Positions 7,262-13,525 are shown, counted from the stretch's first letter. The stretch is DNA of 19,910 bases from Candidatus Falkowiibacteriota bacterium (GCA_016208065.1 JACQYU010000099.1:1-19910); one strand, 5' to 3'. The notes: generated from the letters alone by a model not told the origin. Numbers and translations are program-made.

Positions 7262-8146
7262 TTATAAATCATTCGAATACGGCTTTCCGAATATATTTTT
7301 CATATTGCCATGCTTAACAATTTCTTCGCGAATATCCAAATCATCGTAATTATTAAAATTATTATTTATGTTGTTTGAATTTTCGCTAAAAGCGCTTTCC
7401 GGCTCCGATAATATTTCTATCGGTTCAACCTCGTTTCTAAACGCGGCCGGCGCTAATTCCGGTTCGGCTGGCTCCGGCTCAAAAGATAAATCTACCTCTG
7501 CTTTACGCGCGGAAAATTTAGACGCGAATTTTATATTGCGCTCTTCGGGAAAAAGATAAATATAAGCCAAAGAAAAAACCAGCCCTAAAACCAAAGCCAA
7601 GCCGAAATTTAAAATTAAATTGGGCTGGACCGGATAGTTGCCGGTGATCGGTTCGTCAATCACTTTTATGGAAACATTCTCGCCGCCGCCATGATAAAGG
7701 CCGTGCTTGGTTTGCAAAGTATAAGCAACCGCCCGATTAATCAATTCGGCTTGGGAACGGTCAGTATGATAAACGGCTAAAGAAATTATGCCGGAATCGT
7801 TTACGGCTTTAGCGCTTACGGTTTTTAACCAAACTTTCATTTGGTCTTTTATGGTTTCGCCAAAATAATTTTTATCAACATAATAGCCGGAATCAAGGAC
7901 ATTTTCAAAAAATGAATTGGAGTAAACCACTTTAGCTAAAATATTGCTTAAGTACTCGGTTGATTTTGAAGTTAAATAAGGATCCGGGTTGCCGGAATTT
8001 TGAATTACTAAAACTTGAGAGCTTGAGCCGTATTTAAACGGCTGGATTAAGCTTAAAATTATGGCTAAAATTACAAAAATAAAAACAAAAAGCGCTACAG
8101 TGCCTTTTCTTTTAAATATTAAGGATAAATAATCATTAAATTCCAT
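7262..8146 (-). CDS. Wzz-like chain-length determinant / polysaccharide co-polymerase
   Basis: From ATG 8146 the protein has 294 residues and begins MEFNDYLSLIFKRK, the usual short cytoplasmic start of the Wzz family. Membrane segment 1 lies at about 15-37 (TVALFVFIFVILAIILSLI), followed by an extracytoplasmic domain (YGSSSQVLVIQNSGNPDPYL, TKSTEYLSNILAKVVYS), the family's proline-rich region before membrane segment 2 (ITGNYPVQPNLILNFGLAL, about 165-195) and an acidic cytoplasmic tail of about 95 residues. There is no fused Walker kinase domain, so it resembles the Wzz/CapA-type partner. It probably sets glycan length together with the Wzy-like protein. An in-frame ATG at 8194 lies close to the -10 region and adds 16 residues unlike the family start. 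The tail with poly-Asn (NNINNNFNNYDD) is lineage-specific. Confidence 0.8.
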   Translation of the reverse strand: MEFNDYLSLIFKRKGTVALFVFIFVILAIILSLIQPFKYGSSSQVLVIQNSGNPDPYLTSKSTEYLSNILAKVVYSNSFFENVLDSGYYVDKNYFGETIKDQMKVWLKTVSAKAVNDSGIISLAVYHTDRSQAELINRAVAYTLQTKHGLYHGGGENVSIKVIDEPITGNYPVQPNLILNFGLALVLGLVFSLAYIYLFPEERNIKFASKFSARKAEVDLSFEPEPAEPELAPAAFRNEVEPIEILSEPESAFSENSNNINNNFNNYDDLDIREEIVKHGNMKNIFGKPYSNDL

Positions 8147-8184
8147 ATAGATTGAGTAAAATATTAATATTAGTTTAACAGCAG

Positions 8185-8213
8185 ACCTTAACATTTCTCT
8201 TGTTTTTTGTCAA
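8185..8213 (-). promoter_or_regulatory. Possible promoter for the Wzz-like gene
   Basis: On the minus strand a perfect TTGACA (8213-8208) is followed after 17 bases by TAAGGT (8190-8185), a weak -10. It would start transcription near 8178, about 30 bases before the chosen ATG at 8146, which supports that start over 8194. Confidence 0.4.
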
Positions 8214-8237
8214 GGCTTTTTTTAACATATTCTGCTA

Positions 8238-8266
8238 AAAAACAAAAAAACGGGATTATGCCCGTT
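8238..8266 (-). terminator. Intrinsic terminator downstream of mtaB
   Basis: Minus-strand hairpin AACGGG/CCCGTT (8249-8254 with 8261-8266) with a six-base loop, followed by TTTTTTTGTTTTTT. It lies 29 bases past the mtaB stop and separates it from the Wzz-like gene. Confidence 0.8.
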
Positions 8267-8294
8267 AGCGTTATTCAGCGGTTCAAAGATAATT

Positions 8295-9710
8295 TTAATT
8301 ATTTTTTATCTTAATAATCCTGCCTATTAAGCTATTGTCTGCGCCGGCTTTCCGGCCGATAATTTGCTTTTTATCAAATTCAATATCAAAATAATATTCG
8401 GTTTTACCGATTAATCTATCTCTCTTAACCTGCTCTATGGCGACTTCCAGGTTCCTGCCCTTAAATTTATTTTTATAATCTTCCGCTAATTTAATGCCAA
8501 GCTTTCTTAATATTTTGGCTCGGCGCGCTTTAATTTTTTCTTCTATCTGATTAGGCAATTTCGCGGCCGGCGTTTTTTCATGCGCTGAAAACGGGAATAC
8601 ATGCAAACGGCTGAATTTCATAAGCTTAATAAATTTTTCCGTTTCGCGAAAATCTTTTTCCGTTTCTCCGGGAAAACCGACAATCACGTCGGTAGTAATG
8701 GCAATAGCCGGCATAGCCCGCCTAATCCGCTTTATCCGGCCGGCAAAATATTTTATATTATACGGCCGGTTCATTAATTTTAAAATTTTATCCGAACCTG
8801 ACTGCAAAGGCGCATGCAGATGCTTGCAAATTTTATCGGATTTAGACATCAAATTAATAAGCTTATCCGTAACTTCGGTAATTTCAATTGAACTTAAGCG
8901 CAACCTGCCTAAATTTTTTATTTTAATTATTTTTTTAATTAAGCTTACTAAGTTGTCATTGCGAGGAGCGCAATTAAAATTTGTCATTGCGGGCCTGACC
9001 CGCAATCCAGAAACTTGTTCTAAGGGCTGAACTCTGGATTCCGGCTCGGGGGCCGGAATGACAGAAAAATCGATCGCTCGCAATGACAAACTACTTTCTT
9101 TTCCATAAAGCCCCAAATGAATTCCTGATAAAACAATTTCCTGATACCCGGCTTTAACCGCCTGTTTTATTTCGTTTACAACTTCCCGCTCTCCCCTGCT
9201 TTTTAATTTGCCGCGAGCATAAGGGATTATGCAATAACTGCAAAACTGCTCGCAGCCATCCTGAACTTTTATAAAATAACGCGACTTATTTGTCATCGCG
9301 GGCTCCGCGTTAGCGGGCGAAGCAATCTCGCGAATGCGCCCGTTGTCAAACGATAGCTTCTTAATTTTTTCGACAATTACTTTAACTTCATTTGCTTTCA
9401 AAACTAAGTCCACACCTTCCAACTTTATTATTTTATCGTCCACCCTGGGCCAGCAGCCGGCCAGCGCGATTTTAGCTTTAGGATTTTCTTTTCCCGCTAA
9501 TTTAACCATGCGTCCGCTTTTAATCATGGCGGTTTTAGTCACGGCGCAACTATTAATTATCGCCAAATCAGCATTTTTATCCGCCATTATAAAGCCGGCC
9601 CGAACTAATTCTCCGGCCAGCTTGCCGGAATCATATTGATTGACTTTACAGCCTAAAGTGTAAATTTTATAGGACCGTCGTCGAATACTCTTTCGAGTAT
9701 AAATTTTCAT
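8295..9710 (-). CDS. mtaB: tRNA threonylcarbamoyladenosine methylthiotransferase, with in-frame repeat insertions
   Basis: A 471-residue member of the MiaB/MtaB methylthiotransferase family, which adds a methylthio group to t6A37 of ANN-decoding tRNAs using two 4Fe-4S clusters and SAM. The UPF0004 domain starts YTLGCKVNQYDSGKL at residue 17 with Cys21, then INSCAVTK and ALAGCWPRV complete the auxiliary-cluster cysteines. The radical SAM motif is DGCEQFCSYC with cysteines near 153, 157 and 160. HAPLQSGSDKILKLMNRPY, VGFPGET and a C-terminal TRAM domain (about 410-470) follow. Three segments are foreign: residues 1-13 come from palindrome P2, about 127-141 and about 208-253 from repeat elements. 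Without them the length (about 395) matches the family. All motifs are intact, so function is plausible. MtaB rather than MiaB is chosen from the YTLGCKVNQYDS start. Confidence 0.9.
   Translation of the reverse strand: MKIYTRKSIRRRSYKIYTLGCKVNQYDSGKLAGELVRAGFIMADKNADLAIINSCAVTKTAMIKSGRMVKLAGKENPKAKIALAGCWPRVDDKIIKLEGVDLVLKANEVKVIVEKIKKLSFDNGRIREIASPANAEPAMTNKSRYFIKVQDGCEQFCSYCIIPYARGKLKSRGEREVVNEIKQAVKAGYQEIVLSGIHLGLYGKESSLSLRAIDFSVIPAPEPESRVQPLEQVSGLRVRPAMTNFNCAPRNDNLVSLIKKIIKIKNLGRLRLSSIEITEVTDKLINLMSKSDKICKHLHAPLQSGSDKILKLMNRPYNIKYFAGRIKRIRRAMPAIAITTDVIVGFPGETEKDFRETEKFIKLMKFSRLHVFPFSAHEKTPAAKLPNQIEEKIKARRAKILRKLGIKLAEDYKNKFKGRNLEVAIEQVKRDRLIGKTEYYFDIEFDKKQIIGRKAGADNSLIGRIIKIKNN
8953..9089. 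repeat. Nested palindromic repeat inserted in frame inside mtaB
   Basis: Outer arms TTGTCATTGCGAG (8953-8965) and CTCGCAATGACAA (9077-9089) enclose a second palindrome, from about 8980 to 9063, with TGTCATTGCGGGCC, CAATCCAG, CTGGATTCCGG and CCGGAATGACA. Both belong to the widespread GTCATTGCGAG / ATTCCGGAATGAC type of dispersed repeat. The insertion keeps the mtaB frame open and adds about 46 residues. Confidence 0.88.
9290..9332. repeat. Short GTCATCGCG...GAAGCAATCTCGCG repeat inside mtaB
   Basis: The 43 bp have TTGTCATCGCGGGCTCCGC at one end and GCGAAGCAATCTCGCG at the other, the same modules as in the repeats at 11564-11693 and 14608-14716. It encodes roughly EIASPANAEPAMTNK between the UPF0004 domain and the radical SAM domain of MtaB and is in frame. 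Confidence 0.75.
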
Positions 9711-9831
9711 AATTTCGAAGAAATTTTTTATAAAATATTTAAGGCAATATATTGTATTGGCGCAAAAATTTTAGAAAAAATTTATCGAAATTTGGAAATT
9801 TAGACCGAATATGGTATTCGACGACGGTCCT
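9671..9831. repeat. Long imperfect palindrome P2 (161 bp) supplying the mtaB start
   Basis: Outer 17 bases 9671-9687 (AGGACCGTCGTCGAATA) are perfectly complementary to 9815-9831. The remaining 127 bp continue as an interrupted palindrome (CATAATTTCGA... against ...TCGAAATTTGG, AAATTTTTT against AAAAAATTT) centred near 9751. The mtaB ATG at 9710 lies inside the left half. The central block AAATTTTTTAT...ATATTTAAGG resembles the centre of P1 at 221-362, so the two are probably one family with diverged arms. Confidence 0.85.
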
Positions 9832-9844
9832 CCTGTCTTCATAC

Positions 9845-9863
9845 TAAAAAACCCCGCTTGGGG
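9845..9863 (-). terminator. Intrinsic terminator of the tRNA pair
   Basis: On the minus strand CCCC-AAGC-GGGG (9852-9863) is followed by TTTTTT (9851-9846). It lies 10 bases past the CCA end of tRNA-Thr. Confidence 0.85.
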
Positions 9864-9873
9864 ATATAAATTA

Positions 9874-9949
9874 TGGAGCCGTCGGTCGGATTCGAACCGA
9901 CGACCTACGGTTTACAAAACCGTTGCTCTACCAGCTGAGCTAAGACGGC
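9874..9949 (-). tRNA. tRNA-Thr (anticodon TGT)
   Basis: A 76-nt cloverleaf on the minus strand: acceptor GCCGTCT with CGACGGC (pair 7-66 is a U-C mismatch), D arm GCTC/GAGC with AGCTGGTA, anticodon stem ACGGT/ACCGT with loop TTTGTAA giving TGT (Thr, ACA codons), T arm GTCGG-TTCGAAT-CCGAC, discriminator T and an encoded CCA. It lies 26 bp downstream of tRNA-Lys on the same strand and is followed by a terminator. Confidence 0.95.
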
Positions 9950-9975
9950 CTATAAATTTGTAATCAACATTTCTG

Positions 9976-10048
9976 TGCGCCGTACAGGATTCGAACCTGT
10001 GACCTTCTCCTTAAAAGGGAGCTGCTCTACCAGCTGAGCTAACAGCGC
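9976..10048 (-). tRNA. tRNA-Lys (anticodon TTT)
   Basis: A 73-nt cloverleaf on the minus strand without an encoded CCA: acceptor GCGCTGT with ACGGCGC, D arm GCTC/GAGC, anticodon loop CTTTTAA giving TTT (Lys), T arm ACAGG-TTCGAAT-CCTGT, discriminator A followed by CAG. The closing pair of the anticodon stem (G27-A43) is a mismatch. CCA would be added by a nucleotidyltransferase, unlike the adjacent tRNA-Thr. Confidence 0.95.
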
Positions 10049-10131
10049 AAAATTAAAAAATCCGTTCAGTCGGATATTTATAATTATTATTAAAATAACA
10101 TATATCTTTAAAAATGGCAAGAAAAACTCCC

Positions 10132-10209
10132 GCAACCCGCGGCTCATAACTCGCAACTCCTTATTTTGCGGCATTTTGAGTTGTGAGTTGCGGGCTATGA
10201 GTTATGAGC
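10132..10209. repeat. Palindromic repeat of GCTCATAACTC / GCAACTC modules
   Basis: GCTCATAACTCGCAACTC at 10142-10159 faces GAGTTGTGAGTTGCGGGC and GAGTTATGAGC at 10178-10209. The modules are shared but in shuffled order, so pairing is imperfect. It lies between tRNA-Lys and the dnaB promoter. It has no coding potential. Confidence 0.7.
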
Positions 10210-10260
10210 AGTGGTGGAAAAATAGTGCATGAAAAGTTAAAAAAACGCTAAATTTTGCCC

Positions 10261-10289
10261 TTGCTTAAACCGACCTTAGAAGGTATTAT
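10261..10289 (+). promoter_or_regulatory. dnaB promoter giving a near-leaderless transcript
   Basis: TTGCTT (10261-10266), a 17-base spacer and TATTAT (10284-10289). The dnaB ATG at 10296 begins seven bases after the -10, where transcription itself should start, and there is no Shine-Dalgarno, so the mRNA is predicted to be leaderless. Confidence 0.65.
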
Positions 10290-10295
10290 AAAAAC

Positions 10296-11084
10296 ATGAC
10301 TGATAAAAAAGATTTAATTTCAAAATTACCGCCGCAGAACATCGAGGCCGAGGCCTCTCTTTTAGGCTGTTTAATGATTGATAAAGACGCGATTTTTAAA
10401 ATCGCCGACACGCTTAGGCCGGAAGATTTTTATAAAGACAGCCATGGCCTTATTTATGAAACCATGCGGGAGCTTTACGCCCGCCATGAGCCGATTGACA
10501 TTTTAACTTTATCTTCAAAACTTGAAGAAAAAAATAAATTGGAAGGCGTGGGCGGGCGAACCTACATCGCGGAGTTAGGCAATACCGTTGCGACTTCGGC
10601 GCACGTAGTCCATTATTCCGCCATTATCCAGCGCAAAGCAACGTTAAGGCGGCTCCTTTCCGCTTCGGCCGAAATAACCGAACTCGGCTACCGGGAAGAC
10701 GAGGAAATTGAAAAATTACTGGACGAAGCCGAGCAAAAATTATTCGGCGTCTCGCAAAAATACTTAAAAAATGTTTTCCAGCCGATTGATAACTTATTGA
10801 CCGAAGCCTTTGACCGCATAGACGAGTTGCATAAGCAAAGCGGAAAATTACGCGGCCTGCCTACCGGCTTTCATGACCTCGATAGCTTATTGGCCGGCTT
10901 GCAAAAATCTGATTTAATAATTTTAGCGGCCAGGCCGAGCGTAGGAAAAACTTCTCTGGCCCTAGATATCGCCCGGCAATCGGCCATTTTAAGCAAAGTT
11001 CCTATCGGCATATTTTCTTTGGAAATGAGCAAAGAACAATTAGTCGACCGCATGATTCAGCCAGCTCCAATATTATGGAAATAA
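10296..11084 (+). CDS. dnaB: Replicative DNA helicase DnaB, N-terminal fragment (frame broken)
   Basis: The 262-residue frame contains the DnaB N-terminal domain (PPQNIEAEASLLGCLMID at 9-26, HGLIYETMRELY, GGRTYIAELGN), the linker helix and the start of the RecA-like ATPase core: Walker A ARPSVGKTSLALDIA near 210 and FSLEMSKEQLVDRMI with the catalytic Glu. After DRMI at 11057 the frame leaves the family and ends QPAPILWK with a stop at 11082-11084. The continuation of DnaB is in another frame from about 11054. About 45 residues normally found between DRM and the DDS..N(I)MEIR segment are absent, so this is a deletion plus frameshift rather than a single indel. dnaB is essential as the replication-fork helicase, so an assembly collapse is as likely as a true lesion. 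Confidence 0.85.
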   Translation: MTDKKDLISKLPPQNIEAEASLLGCLMIDKDAIFKIADTLRPEDFYKDSHGLIYETMRELYARHEPIDILTLSSKLEEKNKLEGVGGRTYIAELGNTVATSAHVVHYSAIIQRKATLRRLLSASAEITELGYREDEEIEKLLDEAEQKLFGVSQKYLKNVFQPIDNLLTEAFDRIDELHKQSGKLRGLPTGFHDLDSLLAGLQKSDLIILAARPSVGKTSLALDIARQSAILSKVPIGIFSLEMSKEQLVDRMIQPAPILWK

Positions 11085-11557
11085 GGACTAAAGCGCGCCG
11101 GCTTCAAGTTGAAAAAGGCTTAGGCTTGTTAATCGTTGACTATCTGCAATTAATGGAAGGCCGGGGAAAATACGGCGACAACCGCGTGCAGGAAGTTTCG
11201 GAAATTACCCGCGGCCTTAAAGGCATTGCCCGCGAACTAAATATACCCGTTTTCGCCTTATCCCAATTATCACGCGCCGCGGAAATGTCCCGGCCGGCCA
11301 TACCCCGCCTCGCTCATTTAAGGGAATCCGGCTCAATCGAGCAGGACGCGGATGTCGTTATGTTTATTTATCGGAAAGCCGCTGACCGAGGCTATAATTA
11401 CGATGAATTATCCGAGAGCGAAAAGCATATGGCCGAAGTATATATTGCCAAACACAGAAACGGCCCGACCGGAAAAGTCAATTTATTTTTTGATGAAAAT
11501 ACGGTAAGCTTTAAAAACATGGAAAGAACCGGCCAAGAAGCTCCGCCGGAATACTAA
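11075..11557 (+). CDS. dnaB: Replicative DNA helicase DnaB, C-terminal fragment
   Basis: The 160-residue frame from ATG 11075 starts MEIRTKARRLQ, which is internal DnaB sequence; six to seven upstream codons in the same frame (DSASSNI) also fit the family, so this ATG is not a native start. It carries Walker B LLIVDYLQLM (about 19-28), motif H3/H4 FALSQLSRAAEMS...RLAHLRESGSIEQDADVVMFIYR, and the C-terminal AKHRNGPTGKVNLFF with the arginine-finger region. It lacks Walker A, so alone it cannot hydrolyse ATP. It overlaps the upstream fragment by ten bases in a different frame. Together the two pieces give all DnaB motifs except the stretch of about 45 residues between H1a and H2. Confidence 0.85.
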   Translation: MEIRTKARRLQVEKGLGLLIVDYLQLMEGRGKYGDNRVQEVSEITRGLKGIARELNIPVFALSQLSRAAEMSRPAIPRLAHLRESGSIEQDADVVMFIYRKAADRGYNYDELSESEKHMAEVYIAKHRNGPTGKVNLFFDENTVSFKNMERTGQEAPPEY

Positions 11558-11563
11558 TTATAA

Positions 11564-11693
11564 TTGTCATTGCGAGCTTCTAAAAGAAGCGAAGCAATCT
11601 CACGTATTACAAATTTTTATCTAAACATTTTACTTTATTAACTACTAATCATTCGCGAGATTGCTTCGTCGCTATTGCTCCTCGCAATGACAA
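11564..11693. repeat. GTCATTGCGAG palindromic element filling the dnaB-ybaB gap
   Basis: Outer arms TTGTCATTGCGAG (11564-11576) and CTCGCAATGACAA (11681-11693); inner modules GAAGCGAAGCAATCTCACG and CGCGAGATTGCTTCGTCGC are complementary. It begins 7 bp after the dnaB stop and ends 8 bp before ybaB, so it occupies the entire gap. Same family as 14608-14716 and the outer repeat inside mtaB. Confidence 0.88.
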
Positions 11694-11701
11694 TATACAT
11701 T

Positions 11702-11977
11702 ATGTTCAACAAATTAAAACAATTCAAAGACTTAAGAAATCAGGCTAAAACTTTGCAAAATGCTTTAGCGCAAGAATCGGTTAGTTATGAAAAAAATAGC
11801 GTTAAAATAACCATGAACGGCAACATGGAAATTACCAAGCTTGCCATAAATACCGACGCTCAAAAAGAAAAATTGGAAAACATTTTAACTGACGTAATAA
11901 ATGAGGCCATAAAGCAAGCGCAAAAGCTAATGGCTAAAAAAGTGCAGGAAATGGGCGGAATACAGGGATTCAATTAA
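11702..11977 (+). CDS. ybaB: YbaB/EbfC-family nucleoid-associated protein
   Basis: 91 residues from ATG 11702 (MFNKLKQFKDLRNQAKTLQ). An upstream in-frame ATG at 11675 would add nine residues encoded by the repeat and is rejected. The N-terminal helix, a central strand pair SVKITMNGNMEITKLAI and a C-terminal helix DVINEAIKQAQKLMAKKVQEM match the small dimeric DNA-binding YbaB fold, though the protein is slightly shorter than the usual 100-110 residues. YbaB proteins bind and bridge DNA and are very often encoded directly upstream of recR, as here. No Shine-Dalgarno is visible because the repeat element ends 8 bp upstream. The stop codon overlaps the first bases of the next repeat. Confidence 0.88.
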   Translation: MFNKLKQFKDLRNQAKTLQNALAQESVSYEKNSVKITMNGNMEITKLAINTDAQKEKLENILTDVINEAIKQAQKLMAKKVQEMGGIQGFN

Positions 11978-12142
11978 ATTCTAATATCTAAATGCTAAAT
12001 CCCTGCCTGCCGGCAGGCAGGCTAAACAAATTCAAATGGCCAAAATTATAAATTCAAAACAAATGCTAATATTATTTGTTTAAAACATTTGGATTTTGAA
12101 TTTTGGGTTTATTTAGAATTTAGAGTTTAGGATTTAGAATTT
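11976..12142. repeat. CTAAATCCTAAA-type palindromic element between ybaB and recR
   Basis: The left half has ATTCTAATATCTAAATGC, AAATTCAAATGGCCAAAAT and ATAAATTCAAAACAAATG; the right half has CATTTGGATTTTGAATTTTG and GAATTTAGAGTTTAGGATTT, which pair as a long imperfect palindrome. A GC-rich 20-bp palindrome (12002-12021) is nested in the left arm. The element runs from the ybaB stop to 6 bp before recR. The same family occurs at 18717-18855 without the nested insert. Confidence 0.85.
12002..12021. repeat. 20-bp palindrome nested in the ybaB-recR element (copy 1)
   Basis: CCTGCCTGCCGGCAGGCAGG is a perfect palindrome. It interrupts the CTAAA-type arm: CTAAA lies at 11995-11999 before it and again at 12022-12026 after it. 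The related element at 18717-18855 lacks it at the matching place. Confidence 0.85.
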
Positions 12143-12148
12143 TTATAC

Positions 12149-12745
12149 ATGCGCTATCCCGCTTCTATCCAAAATTTAATTGAACATTTTTCCAAACTGC
12201 CGACGGTCGGCCCTAAAACCGCCGAGCGCTATGTTTTTTATTTACTAAAACAGCATCCGGAATGGCTGCAAGCTTTCGCCCAGGCTATCGCCGAAGTCAA
12301 AGAAAAAACCGCTGTCTGCCAAACCTGCTTAGCTATCGCCGAAACTAACCCCTGCGGAATCTGCTCTGATCAAAAAAGAAACCGCTCGATTATCTGCTTA
12401 GTGGCGGATACGCGGGATATGCTGGCGATTGAAACTACTAAGCAATATAGCGGCGTTTATCATATTTTAGGCGGAGTCATAAATACCATCGAAGGTATAA
12501 AACCTGATCAGCTTAATATTAAAGCCCTATTAAGCCATTTAAAGAAAAATAACGCTAAAGAAATTATTTTAGCTTTCAACCCCGATCTTGAAGGCGAAAC
12601 CACCTCAATGTATATTGCTAAACTGCTTAAGCCGCATAAAATAAAAACCACCCGTTTAGCCAAAGGTCTGCCTATGGGCGCGGATTTAGAGTACGCGGAC
12701 GAAATTACGCTAGCCAACGCTTTAAAATATAGGAATGAGATGTAA
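12149..12745 (+). CDS. recR: Recombination protein RecR
   Basis: 198 residues, the usual RecR length. The N-terminal helix-hairpin-helix LIEHFSKLPTVGPKTAERYVF (in parts, about 8-30) is followed by a four-cysteine zinc motif CQTC...CGIC at about 57-72 and a Toprim domain (ICLVADTRDMLAIE, YHILGGVINTIEGIKPDQLNI, EIILAFNPDLEGETTSMYI, RLAKGLPMGADLEYAD). RecR works with RecO (and RecF) to load RecA on gapped DNA. The start at 12149 lies six bases after a repeat element and has no Shine-Dalgarno. Synteny with ybaB upstream is classical. All key residues visible. Confidence 0.95.
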   Translation: MRYPASIQNLIEHFSKLPTVGPKTAERYVFYLLKQHPEWLQAFAQAIAEVKEKTAVCQTCLAIAETNPCGICSDQKRNRSIICLVADTRDMLAIETTKQYSGVYHILGGVINTIEGIKPDQLNIKALLSHLKKNNAKEIILAFNPDLEGETTSMYIAKLLKPHKIKTTRLAKGLPMGADLEYADEITLANALKYRNEM

Positions 12746-12767
12746 ATCTAAATTTAAGGAGGAGAAA

Positions 12768-13130
12768 ATGTACATTAAAATTTGGAATAACCGCGACATG
12801 GATGTATTCAGAGTTAGTCCTAAAATAAAAAAAAGCCCAACAACGGAGTTTAAACCGGAAGAAGAAAAGAAACTTAAAAAAATCGCTAAAAGATTTCTGG
12901 AAATAATGGGATTGGAATTTGAACATAACTTAAAACGAGGCTGGGAAAATAAGCTTTTAGCCAACGGAAAAATTTTAGACCATAAAGGCGACGAGCTAAA
13001 AACTAAAAAGGCCATTAGGGCCGAGTTAGCGGAAAAAGGCGTAGTGAAATTTTACTATAAAAATAAAAACCATTCCATGGCCTTTATCGCCAAAGAAGTA
13101 AAAAAACCCGATCATCTATGTTGGAACTAA
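12768..13130 (+). CDS. Conserved-looking basic protein of unknown function
   Basis: 120 residues from ATG 12768, chosen because AAGGAGGAG lies just upstream; an in-frame ATG at 12735 overlaps the recR end and lacks a ribosome site. The protein is lysine-rich (MYIKIWNNRDMDVFRVSPK start, EFKPEEEKKLKKIAKRFLEIMG helix, LAEKGVVKFYYKNKNHSMAF strand pair, end HLCWN). No signal peptide or membrane segment, and I do not recognise the family. The basic, mixed alpha/beta character would suit a nucleic-acid-associated protein, but that is only inference. It lies 22 bp after recR and is followed by an intrinsic terminator, so it is likely the last gene of the dnaB-ybaB-recR transcript or is translated more efficiently from its own strong ribosome site. 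Confidence 0.7.
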   Translation: MYIKIWNNRDMDVFRVSPKIKKSPTTEFKPEEEKKLKKIAKRFLEIMGLEFEHNLKRGWENKLLANGKILDHKGDELKTKKAIRAELAEKGVVKFYYKNKNHSMAFIAKEVKKPDHLCWN

Positions 13131-13142
13131 TATCTAACCGAC

Positions 13143-13185
13143 AAAAAACCCCGCGACTGCACGCCACGGGGTTCTTTATTTTTTT
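13143..13185. terminator. Bidirectional intrinsic terminator between the unknown protein and rplU
   Basis: Stem AACCCCG/CGGGGTT (13147-13153 with 13167-13173), followed on the plus strand by TTCTTTATTTTTTT and on the minus strand by TTTTTTGT. It can end both the recR-side transcript and the convergent rplU transcript. Confidence 0.88.
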
Positions 13186-13195
13186 AACTGATAAA

Positions 13196-13501
13196 TTAAC
13201 TAATTTTCGTAATTTCCACTTTCGTATACGGCTGGCGATGGCCGACGTTTCTTTTGTACCTGGTTTTGTTTTTAAACTTTACCACGCTTACTTTCTTATT
13301 CTTGCCCTGCTCTAAAATCTTGCCTTCAACCAGCTCGCCTAGCAAAGGCTTGCCTAGCTGGACATTTTCCTCTTCGGCCACGAGCATTGTCTGAAACTTT
13401 AAAACCGCGCCTACTTCGGCGTCAATTTTTTCGATTTTTAAATTTTGCCCAACGCTCGCTTTATATTGTTTACCGCCGGTTTTAATGACTGCTATTTTCA
13501 T
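13196..13501 (-). CDS. rplU: 50S ribosomal protein L21
   Basis: 101 residues, full length for L21. It starts MKIAVIKTGGKQYKASVGQ, the hallmark N-terminus, with a central VGAVLKFQTMLVAEEE and the C-terminal KKVSVVKFKNKTRYKRNVGHRQPYTKV in which the KxKxxYRRxxGHRQ motif contacts 23S rRNA. rpmA (L27), the usual partner gene, is not next to it. The gene stands alone between a terminator upstream (13526-13550) and one downstream. The leader is AT-rich and no clear Shine-Dalgarno precedes the ATG at 13501 (GATAAAAAAAT). Confidence 0.96.
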   Translation of the reverse strand: MKIAVIKTGGKQYKASVGQNLKIEKIDAEVGAVLKFQTMLVAEEENVQLGKPLLGELVEGKILEQGKNKKVSVVKFKNKTRYKRNVGHRQPYTKVEITKIS

Positions 13502-13525
13502 ATTTTTTTATCAAATTTTATTATT

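Noticed and set aside
8953-9337. CRISPR-like direct repeats
   Set aside because: The repeats are palindromic, of unequal spacing and different families, with no regular spacer array or cas genes.
9950-10174. Minus-strand ORF of 74 residues
   Set aside because: It overlaps tRNA-Lys completely and extends into the repeat at 10132-10209; an accidental frame.
11045-11085. Programmed frameshift, intein or intron in dnaB
   Set aside because: No slippery site is present, and sequence is missing rather than added; a single frameshift would not restore the lost ~45 residues.
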